Shown: positions 12,351 through 26,041, counted from the stretch's first letter. The stretch: 64,000 bases of DNA from Glandiceps talaboti (GCF_964340395.1 NC_135552.1:1061001-1125000); one strand, 5' to 3'. Numbers and translations are program-made. Notes: generated by a model from the letters alone, not told the origin.

Positions 12351-13821
12351 CGCGTACATATGTGCCAAGGAAATTAAAGGCTGCCCTCAGTGGTCGTTAG
12401 TTAGTCATGCATGCAGTGTCAAGGTTACAGCACATCGCACGGCGTTCGTGCCAAGCTTGTCAGTGATATTCAAAGCATTGGGTAAGTAATCATACAGCTT
12501 TGCATGTTTTCATGATGACTTTTGTTTCAACTAAAATGTTAGATGGAGACTATTACGTTAGAATGCTAAAAATCACTGGCCATTTTCGGCACTCACCGGG
12601 CCAGGAAGTTCAGCACCTCGCCATGTGAGTCATGCCATTTTGATCTCTCAAATCAAATATGTTTGCAATAGACTACTTCTAATTCATTTCAATAGGAAGC
12701 GTTGCCATATGGCTGTAGTATAAGTTATAAATGTCATATAAAATCAAAGCAAGTTCATTAATTTCCAAGCTTGGTTGTTCTCTTACATGATGGATAAACG
12801 TTATCTTATATGATGGATAACAGTAACGTTACGTGTGATAAAGAAGAACAGTTGTTTGGTCTACTGCGCTGAGGGGTGCGACATCCTTTGCTTTCCAAAG
12901 TCCACACTGAGCTTGTCATCCAGATAAAAAATTTCGTAAGCAAGTCTTCAATTACCCCCCAATATGCTAATAGAGGTAGCATAAGTTGGGTCTGATTACC
13001 AGAACAAGATGTGTCCAAAAAAAACGTGTACTATACGGACAGGTACTTTGCTAGAAATGTTGTACGCCACAAGCTACGCCATCTCACATTCTGAGTATTG
13101 GAAATTACTAATAATTATTTAAATAACATAAGTGTCTATATCCCCTTTTTTACAGTCACCAAGCCACTGCCGTTACATGCCCTAAATCACAAAAACCAAT
13201 AGTTTACATAAATTTTGTAACAGGTAGCACATGCACTATTTTTGTAAGCAAGGTGATCAATTTTTGGCCTACCATCCAAGTATTTGTAATTTGTATGCAC
13301 ACCATGTTGTGGTGATTACATATACCATTTCCCTGCCATCCCCGATCTACTTCTTTCCCATATCTGAAATCATGAACTCATATTCATAACTGGTAAAATA
13401 TGTTCAAATTTTGTTTAAAAATTAACTTTAAACAATAATTTTTATGTACAACACTTAATTTTTCTTCTTCGTGTTTCATCTTCAAATGAGTGTACTGCAA
13501 ATCTGATGCATTCTCAACCATCAAAATCAAATCTTTCATAATATGTAACTGCATAGTGCAATACATGACCAACTTTTACTGTACATTATTTTTCTACATT
13601 GTCACCAGTCTTTGGCAAACAATATCATATCAACTGAAATGTTGTTTTTAACTGAAAAAGTTGTTCTCAAATCTGATAACGCCATTCATTATCTTTGAAA
13701 GCTGAGTTCCATAACTATATATAATTACACAGATAGGTCATTGTGCCCTAAAGGTTCAGTGACCAAAATCACTCAAATAAATGTACACACACACACACAC
13801 ATACATACTTATGTACATACA

Positions 13822-13852
<31 letters not shown>

Positions 13853-15400
13853 TCAAAATGATGCACATACACAATTTAGTTTGATTAGATATTGGTTGGA
13901 TGTCAAATTCTTACAACTTTCATATAATTGTTTCAGCTTTCATTGAAATAAACAAAGAGTAACAATCCAAGATGCTTTGTTTCAAGCCATGATCTCAATA
14001 TCTAATACTTTTTCTTTTTTCTTTTCTTTTTTGGGATGTCATGGATTCCCCTTGACCAACTGAAGATATCCAGGTGGAGAGGAAGACAACTGCAACAGAC
14101 ATTTCTACATTCATTTATTACCCTTACAAACCATTGACACTTACATCCTTACTGATACAACAAACATTCAAACACATTACATCAACTTTACCAACAAACA
14201 CTGATATCAGAGTTAATACACTTGTGCAACACTCACTCATATACTCACCAACCCTTCAAACAAACACTAATATATTTACTCCAGATGGAGAAATCCCACT
14301 GATGGGAATTAGTTGAGTCTATTGTGAGCAATAGAATTGACTGGTCAGATTCGATCAACTGGCAAAAAAACGGCTAAGGCAAAAAATCAAATGCAAAAAC
14401 CAAAGGCAAACAAGACATATTGTCAAAAGTCTAAACAAAGAAAAACATTATAGAACAAAGAATATCAAACAATCACAACAAAAAACAAAAACAAATGAAA
14501 TAATGACAACACACAAAAATATTTACATCATGATCTTTATAGCAATGGGAAATTAATAATCAATGAGGTAAAATAACTAATTGCACACAAAAGTTCCCAA
14601 CAAAAATTAAAGAAATGTAACTAATCCTAAAGATGAATGATTTCTCATACATAATCTGTCTGAAATATCTGTAGTAAGAAATAAACTATGAAAACAACGT
14701 CCTTTAATAGACTAAAATCGATAGAAACCACATATACTATCTAGAAGCAACAGCAGGAGAAGCATTGTCAAAATGCCTTTCACACTATACATGTAAAGCC
14801 TCAAAATGCGATGTGATCACCTTTTGACTGAAACGGTATTCAGTGAGTTGCCAGTAGAGCGAGCTTTGAGACCTTGAGAAATACACCATGGAAATTTCGT
14901 TTTTTACATAATTATGTATCTCAACTTTAGTCCTGGTTACAAACTTTTGTAAGTAAGTATCGGGAATAATATATACACTGAGATTGAATATACACCGAGC
15001 TTGAGTCAGATGTAGGATTCTGACTGCAATTTACATCACCAAGCAGGTTACGTCAAATTAGTTAATCTAAAGTCTAAACAATCTCTACTAACCAATCCTA
15101 TATTTTCCTAATTGACCAATCAAATGAAGGTCAATGTCAAATTCGAGCCAATATGTATGGAACGTAGGAAAATCTTCATTTTTGTGTGATCTGTAGGTTT
15201 TGTTGGATGTCAATAAAGTAGGAGTAGCTATCTTTATAGTACTTGGTTGTACAGGCGTCATTCCTTTTCAGAACCCCTTTTTAGAAAATTCCCTTACCCC
15301 ATAGTAAGCTGACCCTGAATATGCTTTTGCTACAAAGTGTATGACAGACTATATAATTTGCTATGGATTTGCTATCTGATGTCTTCAGTAGTTTATAGCA
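12351..15400. other. Intron, mostly unique sequence; (CATA)n near 13800
   Basis: No exon with matching splice phase was found. At about 13787-13850 lies (AC)n followed by (CATA)n. The 80-residue frame at 14074-14316 is Thr/Leu/Asn low complexity and reads as AT-rich non-coding sequence. Confidence 0.5.
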
Positions 15401-15401
15401 A

Positions 15402-16180
15402 AAAACCTATGTGGGTGTTTCGATAAAAGTGAAAAATGGAGGTGACCTTGTAATTAGACTATGACCTTGAGCTTGGATCGAAAAGATCATGTGATAAGTG
15501 TGTTGCCTGTCCCCTAAAACCAATATATAGACACTTGCATCATATCTGTAGCACTTCGGTACATTGCGATATTCAGTACCTTCATATTTTGGTGATCTTG
15601 ATACCAGTTGTCTTAGTAACAGAAGTTTGTAATAAAAGCAGCTCAGTATATGCCTTTGTTGTATTTTTCCTGAAAGACTATATAGTTTGCTATTTTCTGA
15701 GCGATTTTCATCTTTAAAGATCATGTCTGATGTTAGCTATAGAAAAGATTCCGATGGTATTTTAATAATTAGAAAAAATTAAAATGACCTTGAATTTTGA
15801 CAATGACCTTGACCTTGGATCGAAAGGATCATGTAATCAGTGAATTGCTTTTCCCCAAAACCCTAAATACAAACACTTATATCATGTCAATAGCACTTTC
15901 AGGTTAGTACATTAACACTGTGGTATAACAGGGGATATTGACAGCAGTTGTCTTGGTAACAGCTTTTTCCTACAAAACAACTTCATATATACTTTTTTCA
16001 CGTTTTTCTGAAAGATTGTATGTTTGGCCATTTTCTGACCGACTTACAGCTTTACCAGTCATATCTGATGCCAATATACAGAAACGTTTCAGTGAATGTT
16101 TCGATAAAAGTGCAACAAATTAAGTTCACCTTGAATTTTAACTATGACACTGACCTTGAATCGAAAAGGTCATGTAATCA
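15402..16180 (+). repeat. Tandem repeat, units of about 340 bp (2.3 copies)
   Basis: Three successive starts at about 15402, 15741 and 16084 share TGACCTTGA, TTGGATCGAAA.GATCATGT, CCAGTTGTCTTGGTAACAG-like and TGAAAGA blocks in the same order. Spacing is about 340 bp. It contains no coding capacity. Confidence 0.7.
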
Positions 16181-16554
16181 TTGAAAATAAATATATATAA
16201 ACATACTTTATACATGATTTTATTATTTCTGGGTCACGAGATGTGACGTTTTTAATGTTTTAGCATCCTTCCAAATAATGTCAATGTTACCATGGAAACC
16301 GTCTCCTGTGAGTTTGCGCAAGAGAATCGAGAGGGGCAACATCAGTTTTCTGAAGGCCCAGATATTATTCTAACCAAACATGATGTCAATTTTTGTACTT
16401 CAAGCCGGGCAATTTTTTTTCAAATTTTTGGCCTTGGCTCCCTGACTACTATGACAACTGCCCCACATACACACTTGCTGTAAAGTACTAAATAAAAAGA
16501 ACAGTAACTGCAATGATAAGTAGATTGATTAACATTTGTTGAGAATGTAAAAAA

Positions 16555-17125
16555 AAAAATCGCATCGTCGCACCACTTTAGACAGCATTTCCTGACCAGA
16601 AACTATTTTTTCCATGTTAGTGGCCTACCAAAATATACCAATAGCTTATTACAACTAAAAGCTACATCATTAATATTTTCAGGACAAGTGCGCTTTGGTA
16701 TCGCAAATGTATGTATCAAATTATATTGAATTTGAAGAGTGCATTTCTTACCGAAAACCATTAATTATGTAAATTGCTTGTTAATATTCATGGAATGTTT
16801 ACCGAAACCTTATCAGTTCTTGTCACTACCCTACGGAACACATGCAATAAATTTCATTTGAATTGAGCCAGTCGTTTTTTAGAAAAAGGTGAAAAAGTCG
16901 CACCACTTTAGACAACATTTCCTGACCAGAAATTATTTTTTTTCTTTTTGTGGCCTACTGAAAATATGCCAATAACTTATTAAAACTAAAAGCTTCATCA
17001 GTAATATTTTCAGGACAGGTGCACTTTGGTATCACAAATGTATGTACCAAGTTATAATGAATGTGAAGCGTGCATTCTTGAGATATAGCCTAATTACCGA
17101 AAACCATTAGTTATGTAAAGAAAAA
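16555..17125 (+). repeat. Two diverged units of about 330 bp
   Basis: Units begin at about 16555 and 16888. They share CGCACCACTTTAGACA, CATTTCCTGACCAGAAA and TATTTTCAGGACA.GTGC. Within the first, CATGGAATGTTTACCGAAACC is the reverse complement of sequence downstream of the TG tract at 12094. Confidence 0.65.
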
Positions 17126-17357
17126 ATGCAACATTTTTGATAGTTCATACTATGTATGGATATTGCTACCATATTCTGGTCGTCGTATCAGCAACATAAC
17201 ATAGCCATGCATTGCAATATTGTAACAGTAAGTCTGTTAGCACGATTATTGTAATGTTGTAACGAGTATCAAGGCATAACAGTACTAAGAAATTGTTACA
17301 CTATTTCGTTCGACATATGGTATGGACCACAGTACACTTGAATCAATCTGTATGATT

Positions 17358-17418
17358 AACCCCGTAAGGGTACGAGAGGTATTAAAGGGGGATTTCTGTC
17401 TGTGTTTGTCATGTGTCC

Positions 17419-17498
<80 letters not shown>

Positions 17499-18562
17499 GT
17501 GTGTCTGTCTGTCTGTCTGTCTGTGTCACCATTTTCTTAAAAACGGCTGGCTTAATTATGATGAAATTTAGTACCTATAATGTTTGGGGTAATGGCTAGA
17601 CCTGATAAGATTTTGAGCGAGATCTGTTCATGTCAATTAACATATCAATGAAATCAACTAATTAAGCAATATCTTAAGGCTACATACTTCAATTTCAATA
17701 TAATATAGTATATATTTGTTAACATAGCAACATACATTTATCCTATAAAATTTGTTGAAGTACCTTACAGTGTTGATGAATAATTTGCATAAGTAATTAT
17801 TTTTGGTAATTAGGCTATATCTTAAGAATGCATACTTCAAATTCAATATAATTTATTATATACATTAACCATAAGAAAACACATATGTCCTGTAAAGCTT
17901 GTTGATATCATACCTTTCAGTAATAATGAATAATTTGCATAATTAATGATTCTTGGTAATTAGGCTATATCTTATGACTGCATACTTCAATTTCAATACA
18001 ATTCAGTACATACATTAACCATAACAAATTGTGTATGTTGTATAAAGTTAGTTGATATACCTTACAGTGTTAATGAATAATTTGCATAATTAATGATTTT
18101 CGGTAATTAGGCTATATCTTAAGACTATGTATACCTCAATTTCAATACAATTTAGTACATACGTTAAACATAACGGAATGCATATCTCCTATAAAAGTTG
18201 TTGATTTTGCTTGAAGATTTAGTGAATAATTTGTATAATTAATTATTTTCGGTAATTAGGCTATATCTTAAGACTGCATACTTCAATTTCAATATAATTT
18301 ACTTCATACATTGAACATAAAAAAGTTTATACGCCCTATAAAGTTTGTTGATGTACCATTACAGTGTTAATGACCAATTTACATAATTAAATAATTTTTG
18401 GTAATTAGGATATATCATAAGAATGCATTCTTGAATTTCAATATAATTTAGTACATACGTCAACCATAACAATCGCATATGTCCTGTAAAGCTTGTTGAT
18501 GTACCTTTAGTTTAATGAGTTATTTGGCAATGCATAATTAGTGATTCCCTTACGGGAGGCAT
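17358..18562. mobile_element. Possible non-autonomous element with TG tract and 148 bp array
   Basis: CCCGTAAGGG lies near the left end (about 17359) and its reverse complement CCCTTACGGG near the right end (about 18547). Between them come a (TG)n tract with (TCTG)n at about 17421-17526, and about six units of 146-150 bp at about 17655-18540. Each unit carries GGTAATTAGGCTATATCTTA, CATACTTCAATTTCAATA and TGAATAATTTGCATAATTAA. No ORF is present. Short inverted ends, a microsatellite and a tandem core are reminiscent of the bivalve pearl / Helentron-associated elements, but the assignment is only by architecture. Confidence 0.5.
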
Positions 18563-18621
18563 TCAGTTTAAATCTGGTTTTTAAAATAATTATGTATAGT
18601 GAATAAGAGGACCATAGTTTC

Positions 18622-18765
18622 ATCATATGAAACCACTAACCACGTTATTACTTCACTAAAAACAAAACTGCATAGTGGAAGAGCTGAACAACAGAACCAC
18701 TTCTACACGTTACAAAAGTGAAAAAAGAACAAACAAAAAAAAACCCAACAAAAACAGTGGAGCTA
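18622..18765. repeat. R2 interspersed repeat, copy 2
   Basis: Second copy of the segment at 4866-5002, in the same orientation. Confidence 0.65.
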
Positions 18766-18933
18766 TATACGATGTAAAAATAGGTTATTGTATTGTTAAG
18801 AGCAGTGTGTCCTCCAATGATAGCCAAATTTTGTTGTGAGTCAAAATGATAAAAACTGGAATTTCTTGTAATGCACCACATAGTAAGAGATAGAGGAACA
18901 CCAAATGTTGGTGTGTCACTAGAAATTGTGTGC

Positions 18934-18991
18934 ATCAGTGGTGTGTCAAACTCAGCAGTTGTGCTACAGTACCATTGGTGCAATTTTTTTG
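18934..18991 (+). repeat. R1 3'-end fragment
   Basis: Only the terminal signature CAGTTGTGCTACAGTACCAT and a few flanking bases are left. Confidence 0.5.
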
Positions 18992-19159
18992 AGTTTTGTT
19001 TAGAACTGTATTATAATTTAATATCAACAAAACTGAAAATTATCATCTCTTTTAGTTTTTTACTGAATTCTGTGAGAAGTAATCTGTTGACCACATGTAC
19101 ATATGACATAGCTTCAATTGTAGATTTTAATCAGTTTGTTATGTGTCATTTTGTTGTAG

Positions 19160-19266
19160 GCAATCTTTCATCTTTTCCTTGGAGGAGGGAAAGGCTACCC
19201 ACCTGGGTCTGGTGGCATGGCTACAGGATGTAATGCATCAGGCATAGGCATTGAACAGTACTGCAG
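19160..19266 (+). CDS. TRANK1-like exon c: Gly-rich segment
   Basis: The acceptor is TTTTGTTGTAG and the donor CTGCAG/GTATAT. The exon begins in phase 0, matching exon b, and ends in phase 2, matching exon d. It encodes AIFHLFLGGGKGYPPGSGGM and then a Cys-containing tail ending GIGIEQYC. A second possible acceptor at 19184 would give phase 1, but exon b makes it unnecessary. The long ORF around it in another frame is a shadow. Confidence 0.65.
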
Positions 19267-22200
19267 GTATATAATTATCAAAAACCCACCCATCCATCCA
19301 CCCATGCACGCACACACACACTTACAAAATGTACTACATAACTCAAAAACTGTAATACATAGAAACTCTATTTAAAGGGGAGTAAGTTAATCACACGGGT
19401 TCATTTGCATGTAATTATGCATTTCTCCACCCAAGCGACGTAATCCTAACGTAATCTTGAATAATTAACGACCAAGCTGGGAATCACTATCTTTCTCGGT
19501 AAATAGTGGTAAGACGTAAGACAAAAGAAATAAAACTAAGGGGTTTGAATTGGATTACCGAGAGTAACTGTAATGTTTTACCATACCCGGTTGAAATATA
19601 CTGAATGAGTTGAATACACGATTGTATACTGTGTGTTTATATAATTTATAAACTGTAAATGTACTTGCATGTCCCGTGACTCGAGTATTCACACAGCTGT
19701 GTTGTACGCAACACTAAATGTTTTTTTTTCCACGTTCCATAAGTTACCGTTCAAACTTTTTGTGCTACTGAGCTACGTGTTGAGGACTGTTTATTGTGGC
19801 CTGTTCTGATCTAGCTCTCAGTCCTACAATATGTGTTCCGATAGTCTGATCACATGTCGTAGTATCACGGCGCAAATATCCAGTGTTAGGTTCTGATCAT
19901 GATTACCGCCAACATGCTCGATTGTCACATAAAATAAGTGTACTTGAGTGCCGTTTATTTTTTTCAGAGTTTGATTTGATTCTTGATGAGTCTTTTCGAT
20001 GTCTGAGCATAACATTAATACAAGAAACTGTGAGAACTTTTGCATTGAATCAAACGTATAGAGAACGTCCGTGTGACCATAGACTCTGCACACGGTGTAA
20101 CAACGTCAATGTGGCTACAAGTTCATCAACACAGAACAAGATGGACATTTGGGAATTTTGTAAAAGCCTCCCAAAAGACTACCGACCAAAACTATGAAAT
20201 ACAAATAAAAATATTGTTGTCCAAGTTTGAACAGTGTTGAGCATGCCGACTCCATGAATACCAGAAAAAAGAAATTATTATTACGATTATTATGAGTACG
20301 CGAGTGTGCATACCGAGTTACACAGTCTGATCGATCAAACTGTTACATGTTCGTACTATCAGCCACTCCGGGGTGTCACAAATACAACCATTGCTGGAGT
20401 TATATAGAAATGCCTCTGATCCGAACGTTGCTGTATCAGTGATGGACAATGAAAACTGGCTTTGAGGGTGCCGAAAAAAAGTCTACTTCATGTCACTATC
20501 AAACTGTTAGTGGTCTGAGTCAGAACCAATAGGTACCATAGACAATACAATACGCCACGGCGAAAGACGGTTGACACCTTTCTAAATGGTATTGACCCGG
20601 TTCTTCTGAAATACTCAGATGACTTCCATAATAAAGTTTTTTCCGTTCAAGAGATTTAGAAAAATTCTCCCAACCAGTCAGCACCATGCACAAGTGGAGT
20701 TGCTAAAATACAAACTCCACGAGCACATCTGTTGGAATTATTCAGTGAAGACGTTTCTATGTCCTGCTGTAAGGTCATGTTCTGTGGCGATTTTCAGCCC
20801 AAAACTCAACATATAATCCATACACTGTAAGTTTATTTTAGGACCAGGAAGACTATAGGTTTACACTCGACTTTTATATTACTCGATAGATAAACTTGTC
20901 CATTGTGGGAAAGTTTTGTCTATATTTCAATGCACAGGAAGTCTACAATATGTGGGGACCACTTGTTTATCATCTCATTACACTAGTATGACAATGTATA
21001 AATGATCGACCAATTATCACCACCGGCCTGCGTGTTCTATACATGATTTTAGTACATGTTCCATATGTGTTGGTGGTCGACATTCAATCGAACATGACAC
21101 TACCGGTCGATACATGGGGAAACAAAATATACAATTGTCCACAATATTGTAATTCATAAAAATAAAGAACCCTACCCATGATACATACGCCCCAAAGATT
21201 TATAAACGACGAAATGTGTTGTTAGGTCTGCTGTTTTACGCGAACGGCCTGTACTTCACATCTCAACAGAAACGGCAACAAATACGTAATCTGATCTCAA
21301 GATATAGACACGTCGAGAAACCTTCTCGTTATCGAGAGAGTCAACAAGTTTTATCTCATTTTCCGGTCGAAAGCAACTTATATTCGAGATAACGTCAATT
21401 TGTGAATGCAAAAGCTACCTCGAGATTATTTTAAAATGCAAAGGAAAAAGACCGGATATAACATTGCCGTTCGTTTTCTGAAATCTAACATCACAACTCG
21501 AGATCACCTTTTCGCCCATCCAAAGCTATCATTTTCGTTTTACTGAATCATAACAAACAAACAAACAAACAAACAAACAAACAAACAAACAAAATGTCAC
21601 ACCAGTTATTCATGATTTCTAAAAAAGTATTACACGTGTTGTATTTCACTTTCATTGTAATTGCAGAGTAAATTGTAAAATATGTCACATATTGGCGCCC
21701 TGCTATCTCCACAAAAACATCGCAAACCATAATAATCCCGAGTCAGCAAAGGACAATGCGCGGCGGCATTTTTTTTAGCCTTTTTGATTGGGAGCTTACA
21801 TATAGCTGACAGGTCAACCGACCGCCCTGAAGATCCAAGTCACAATAACCAGCTCTGAACCAGAACTATATCTCGACGTGTCGCGGCAGATGTCTGCAGA
21901 TACTGCCTGTGCTTACCGTATCTCTGATAAGTTCACAGGCATGTAGTTGGTTCGGCACAGGTTAGCCAGCACGTGATCACAATACCTTTCTCCGTAAAAT
22001 CGGGTATAAAAAGTATTGGACCCTCATGGATAGACGTGGGGCATAAAGAGATGACCGCTACTTGAAAGTAAATGGCGTCTAATGACGCCAATGTGAATGG
22101 TTGGCGTTGTCGAAAGAGATGTGATGCCAGAGTGCGTCATCGAATCGATGGGCTCTCTATACGTCTTACGATACGACAGTACGTTGGTTATATATAGGAG

Positions 22201-22980
22201 TATAGTACAACGTTGTAATTTGCCATGCAACGTGTGCAAAAGCATTGCATATCCAAAAAAGAGAAATGCCGTATACCGAAACAAGTTTCCTTTATTTACT
22301 ATTCCAGTTTGACAATTAGTACAACTCCAGGACTATCCTTGCACGTTCTGTATCAGTGGAAGTACACGCATGGCTCAGTGTAAACACTATCAACAAAAAT
22401 CCTGTTGAAAAAATATTGTTTCCTTGAACAGTACAATCAACTCTATAGGCCTACAATCGTAGTGACTTGTAGTAGTGTTCGCTATGCATCTTTTTGAAAT
22501 CTTTCGTTTCAGCCGCGTTACTTTATGCATAGATACTGTAAATATAGGCCAATGCTTCAGGAAAGCAAACATGCATGTACCGTTATGCTTGAGCATGGAG
22601 AGGTACTAATTACAAATCATGTTTACTTCAAGATAACGTTGATTGCTTCACAAACTTTTGTGGATTTACGTACCCGTATTTGAACAATTGTGATTGGCAG
22701 GCATTTTAATCCCGGGTTTGAAAAGTAACGGCTTTTCACTAGTAACGAACAGACCCAGTTTGACCGCGTTTTGTACGAAATTGTCTCTACCGTGCTTAAA
22801 TATCACCTTTCTGTGACCAAACCCGCATTCAACAGACATTCACAAGTCTACACATACCAAATTTATTACGAAAATCACCAGCTGCTAATTATTATCACGG
22901 CTTTTCAGAGAGGAATCAAGACGTTGTTAACAGTCTGCATTCAAATTTGACAATAACCCCCGCGAAGTTAGGGGGCCTTT
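19267..22980. other. Start of the 32 kb intron, no gene seen
   Basis: No exon or recognisable element was found. (AAAC)n occupies about 21552-21594. Frames of 60-104 residues here show no motif. Confidence 0.5.
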
Positions 22981-23029
22981 TATACCCGACACTCCGCTTT
23001 AAGTGTCTACGCATGCATTATCAGATGTG

Positions 23030-23840
23030 AGCTATCTATGGAGATCTTGACCTTTGACCTTGACCTCCAAGGCTCATTATCAAAATCAAGCCAATTCCTG
23101 CCTATCACAGACACATTGTAGTGTTCATATATTGCCAATGTCTTTTAAATCATGTTTACAAGTAATATTAAAGTTAAGAAGTATACAAGCATTATATTTG
23201 GTGCTCATGTAATTTTTACTGAATGGTAGCTATATTTGTGGTAAAAATTACTATATTACTGCATAATCCAAAAACATCAATACATTGACTCTATTCAGCT
23301 TTCAACTGTCTAATTCCATATAATCACATGCAAGTTTCTTGTATGCAGTATGTTTCAAGTATCATGTGAAAAAATGAACAGATCTCAACACCAGTCAGTT
23401 GATCGATTTGTTGTGAATGACGAAATAAAAGTTACTGTAATGAACCACACTATATTCGAGACTTGAAAGTTGACCTCAAATGTGTGACATTAAATCGGTA
23501 ATTTCCGGGTTTTCATTAATATAAGTTCCACAATGTAGGGTTACCCAAATGTGACATGCACGTGGCCTAGCTTTGAACTTTCACGATGGTGGATTTTGAC
23601 TTCTTTTTATTGTTGATGAGTCCCTAATAAAATAAGGTTTTTGTAGCATTCAAGTGGTTGTTTTTTAGCCCCCAAAGGGCTCTGTTCGTCTGTCCATCTG
23701 TCCTTCTGTCTGTCTGTCCCTATTCACCTGTATCTCCAATATGCATGCACAAATTTCAACCAAACCTGGTACAAATATCAGATGTTATAGAGAGCATATG
23801 CATGTCACTTGGTTTTACAACCCTCACGACAACACACTGG
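23030..23840. repeat. R3 family fragments (TGACCTTGACC-rich)
   Basis: TTGACCTTTGACCTTGACC at about 23047 and the CATGCAAGTTTCTTGTA region resemble the arrays near 48200 and 50710. Around 23660-23830 a TCTGTC-rich block follows TTTTTAGCCCCCAAAGGGC, which resembles the start of the same family at about 50433. It contains no ORF. Confidence 0.5.
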
Positions 23841-24523
23841 GCAAAAAAGTGGATCTACTGAGCGTATATGTGTGCCGACGCACTCGTAGATTTAACATGT
23901 ACAGAGATGTACTTGAATATACACAAACGCAGATCACACGTGTACAGTAAATCTACGTAGCGTATATTACCATAGACGGAACATCGCAGTACGCATAGTG
24001 TACTTTGTCAGTATATTATCGCCGACAGGAAGTGTGTCAGTGCGTACACTATCGCCGATAGAACGTAGATCTTCGTCAGACTAACGTACACGGAGTATAC
24101 GTAGTACGTATATCCAGACATTGTACTACACGTTATTGGCCTGCTAACGCTCAAGATTTGCATAAAAGGTCAACTCCAAAGGTCGGCGTTGTGGTCAAAG
24201 GTCACAAGAATTCTAGCAAGGCCGATCCCAGCATGGCACGCCCACGGGGGACCGGCCCTAGCTATAGGGTAGCTTTCTAGGGATAAAGGTTGTGCCTGGT
24301 TATTGGCTTATAAACCTGCTTATTCAATAAAGATCTTTCTGTATTTTGCAGGTAATATCACCATATTTTGATTGTATTCACATCTAATCTTCAAATTAAC
24401 TGTAATTATGATTCTTTCAGTTTTCCATTGCTTTATGATGTTGGATACTGGCAAATGCACCATATTTTGTATTCTAATACTTTGACAAAACAGATAAACC
24501 TTGGCTAGCAAGATGGAAAAGCT

Positions 24524-24525
<2 letters not shown>

Positions 24526-24555
<30 letters not shown>

Positions 24556-24560
24556 ACAAA
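24526..24560. repeat. (AAC)n microsatellite
   Basis: An AAC run; the poly-Val frame on the opposite strand is an artefact of it. Confidence 0.9.
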
Positions 24561-25065
24561 TAAACAACAACAATGTAACATTTAATTTTTACAAATATGT
24601 CAAGAGGAAATTTAATTAAAGGCCCGTATTTCAATCCCGGGTCACCGCATTAGGGACTACTCCACGCAGTACACAGCGTCTTATCTGAGCGGATTAACAC
24701 TCACGTCACATATCAATGACAACGATCAAACATTTACTAATCCTGTTATGACAGACACTGTTTCTGCCTGAACCAAAATCATTTATAGTAACAACGGACA
24801 TCGGAATCATTTCACTGCGTTGCTAGTCGTTGTGATACTCGAACTGTATTATGTACAGGCTCGCAACGAAACGGCCATATACACATTGAGCTTGAAAGTT
24901 CGGCCGACACAGTATACAGCGACTGTGCAGTGTGCGTATTATACCATAGACAATGGATGGCAGTTGTCTACTGCATATAACACTTTTGACTCGACAGAGG
25001 TGGTAATTTTGTTTCATTGTAATGTGTCATAATTATGTAACACATATAGTTTTATAAATAAAAGA

Positions 25066-25533
25066 ATGAATTTCACGAAAAAGAACCTTTTGTATGTTTG
25101 TTCAAAGATCGGAATACAAATGTACCGGGGAGACAGCTGTGTTGACGTATCACACAACAATGCACTAGCGATGGCAAAGGAACTGTCTGAAGTAAATCGC
25201 TGTTTTGTTTATCGTTCATTGCAGTGTCCCGAAAGGGTTGAACGGGCCAATTTTATAACTTTACCACTGTACAGTGAATCAAAATATGGAGCTTGGACGA
25301 CAGCGTATGAATATAACGGGGTGTGCTGTACACCGGGGATGTACGTACGTGGCAGGGTGGAGCCTAAGACAATTGCACTTACAGCTACACGACTTTTGCA
25401 ATTGAAACTCATGGTCCAAAAAATCTGTTTCGGCACCATTTTGAATAGTATTCTGCCTTCTTTCCTTGTATATTTTTGTCCAGACGCGTTACATTATTTT
25501 CTGTTGATGCAGCATGTACTATGTGTATCATAA
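25066..25533 (+). CDS. Unrecognised 155-codon ORF inside TTAA unit
   Basis: This frame is open for 155 codons from ATG to TAA in DNA that is otherwise stop-rich. It is preceded by TATAAATAAAAGA. The protein has no family I recognise. It starts MNFTKKNLLYVCSKIGIQMY, has seven cysteines, and ends in a hydrophobic stretch (ILNSILPSFLVYF) that could be membrane-associated. There is no signal peptide. It lies 640 bp upstream of the histone-stem-loop gene on the same strand and inside the same TTAA-flanked unit, which is the only contextual reason to list it. It may be a chance ORF. Confidence 0.25.
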   Translation: MNFTKKNLLYVCSKIGIQMYRGDSCVDVSHNNALAMAKELSEVNRCFVYRSLQCPERVERANFITLPLYSESKYGAWTTAYEYNGVCCTPGMYVRGRVEPKTIALTATRLLQLKLMVQKICFGTILNSILPSFLVYFCPDALHYFLLMQHVLCVS

Positions 25534-25937
25534 CACGGAAAGTCGGGTTGACGTCATGCTCAGTTTAGATTGAGATGATCGACATTCTGCCACTTCCAAC
25601 GACATGGTGAAAAAGAATGCTTTGTTACATGTAATCAATTCAAAATAATACGCAGATAATGGGCGGAAAAAACCCCCAAAATTTACTTCTTTAAAAAAAA
25701 AGATTTACAGGTTCGTTATTATTTCGGGGGAGTTTGAATTTATTGTGTGATTTGGCACGCTCGGTATGTGTAACAGGGTGTACCGATTTTCAGCCTTCAA
25801 TGCAAATGCCAAAACCACGTAAAATAGGATGTCATTATTTCCGGGTTTACACATGAGGTAAAAGAAGGGTTTCGTTTCCACCAAAAAGTATTACAAGAGA
25901 AATCGGCTAAAATATGGGCAATAATGTCATATGTGTT

Positions 25938-25944
25938 TATAAAA
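25938..25944 (+). promoter_or_regulatory. TATA box candidate
   Basis: TATAAAA lies about 240 bp before the preferred start codon at 26176, giving a short 5' leader if transcription begins near 25968. A compact TATA promoter would fit a histone-like gene. The assignment is by motif and position only. Confidence 0.35.
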
Positions 25945-26041
25945 CAGATCGCTTGCTAAGAAAACACTTGAGCTATAGATCAACCCGGTACCCGACTACG
26001 TGAAGGCCATCGACCCTGGGAAGACAAAGAGAAGATGTCTG

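Noticed and set aside
14074-14316. 80-codon ORF rich in Thr, Leu and Asn
   Set aside because: Low-complexity text; no splice context, no recognised domain.
19185-19266. Alternative acceptor for exon c at 19184
   Set aside because: It would splice exon a directly to c, but exon b supplies the right phase and the AIFHLFLGGG start reads naturally after it.
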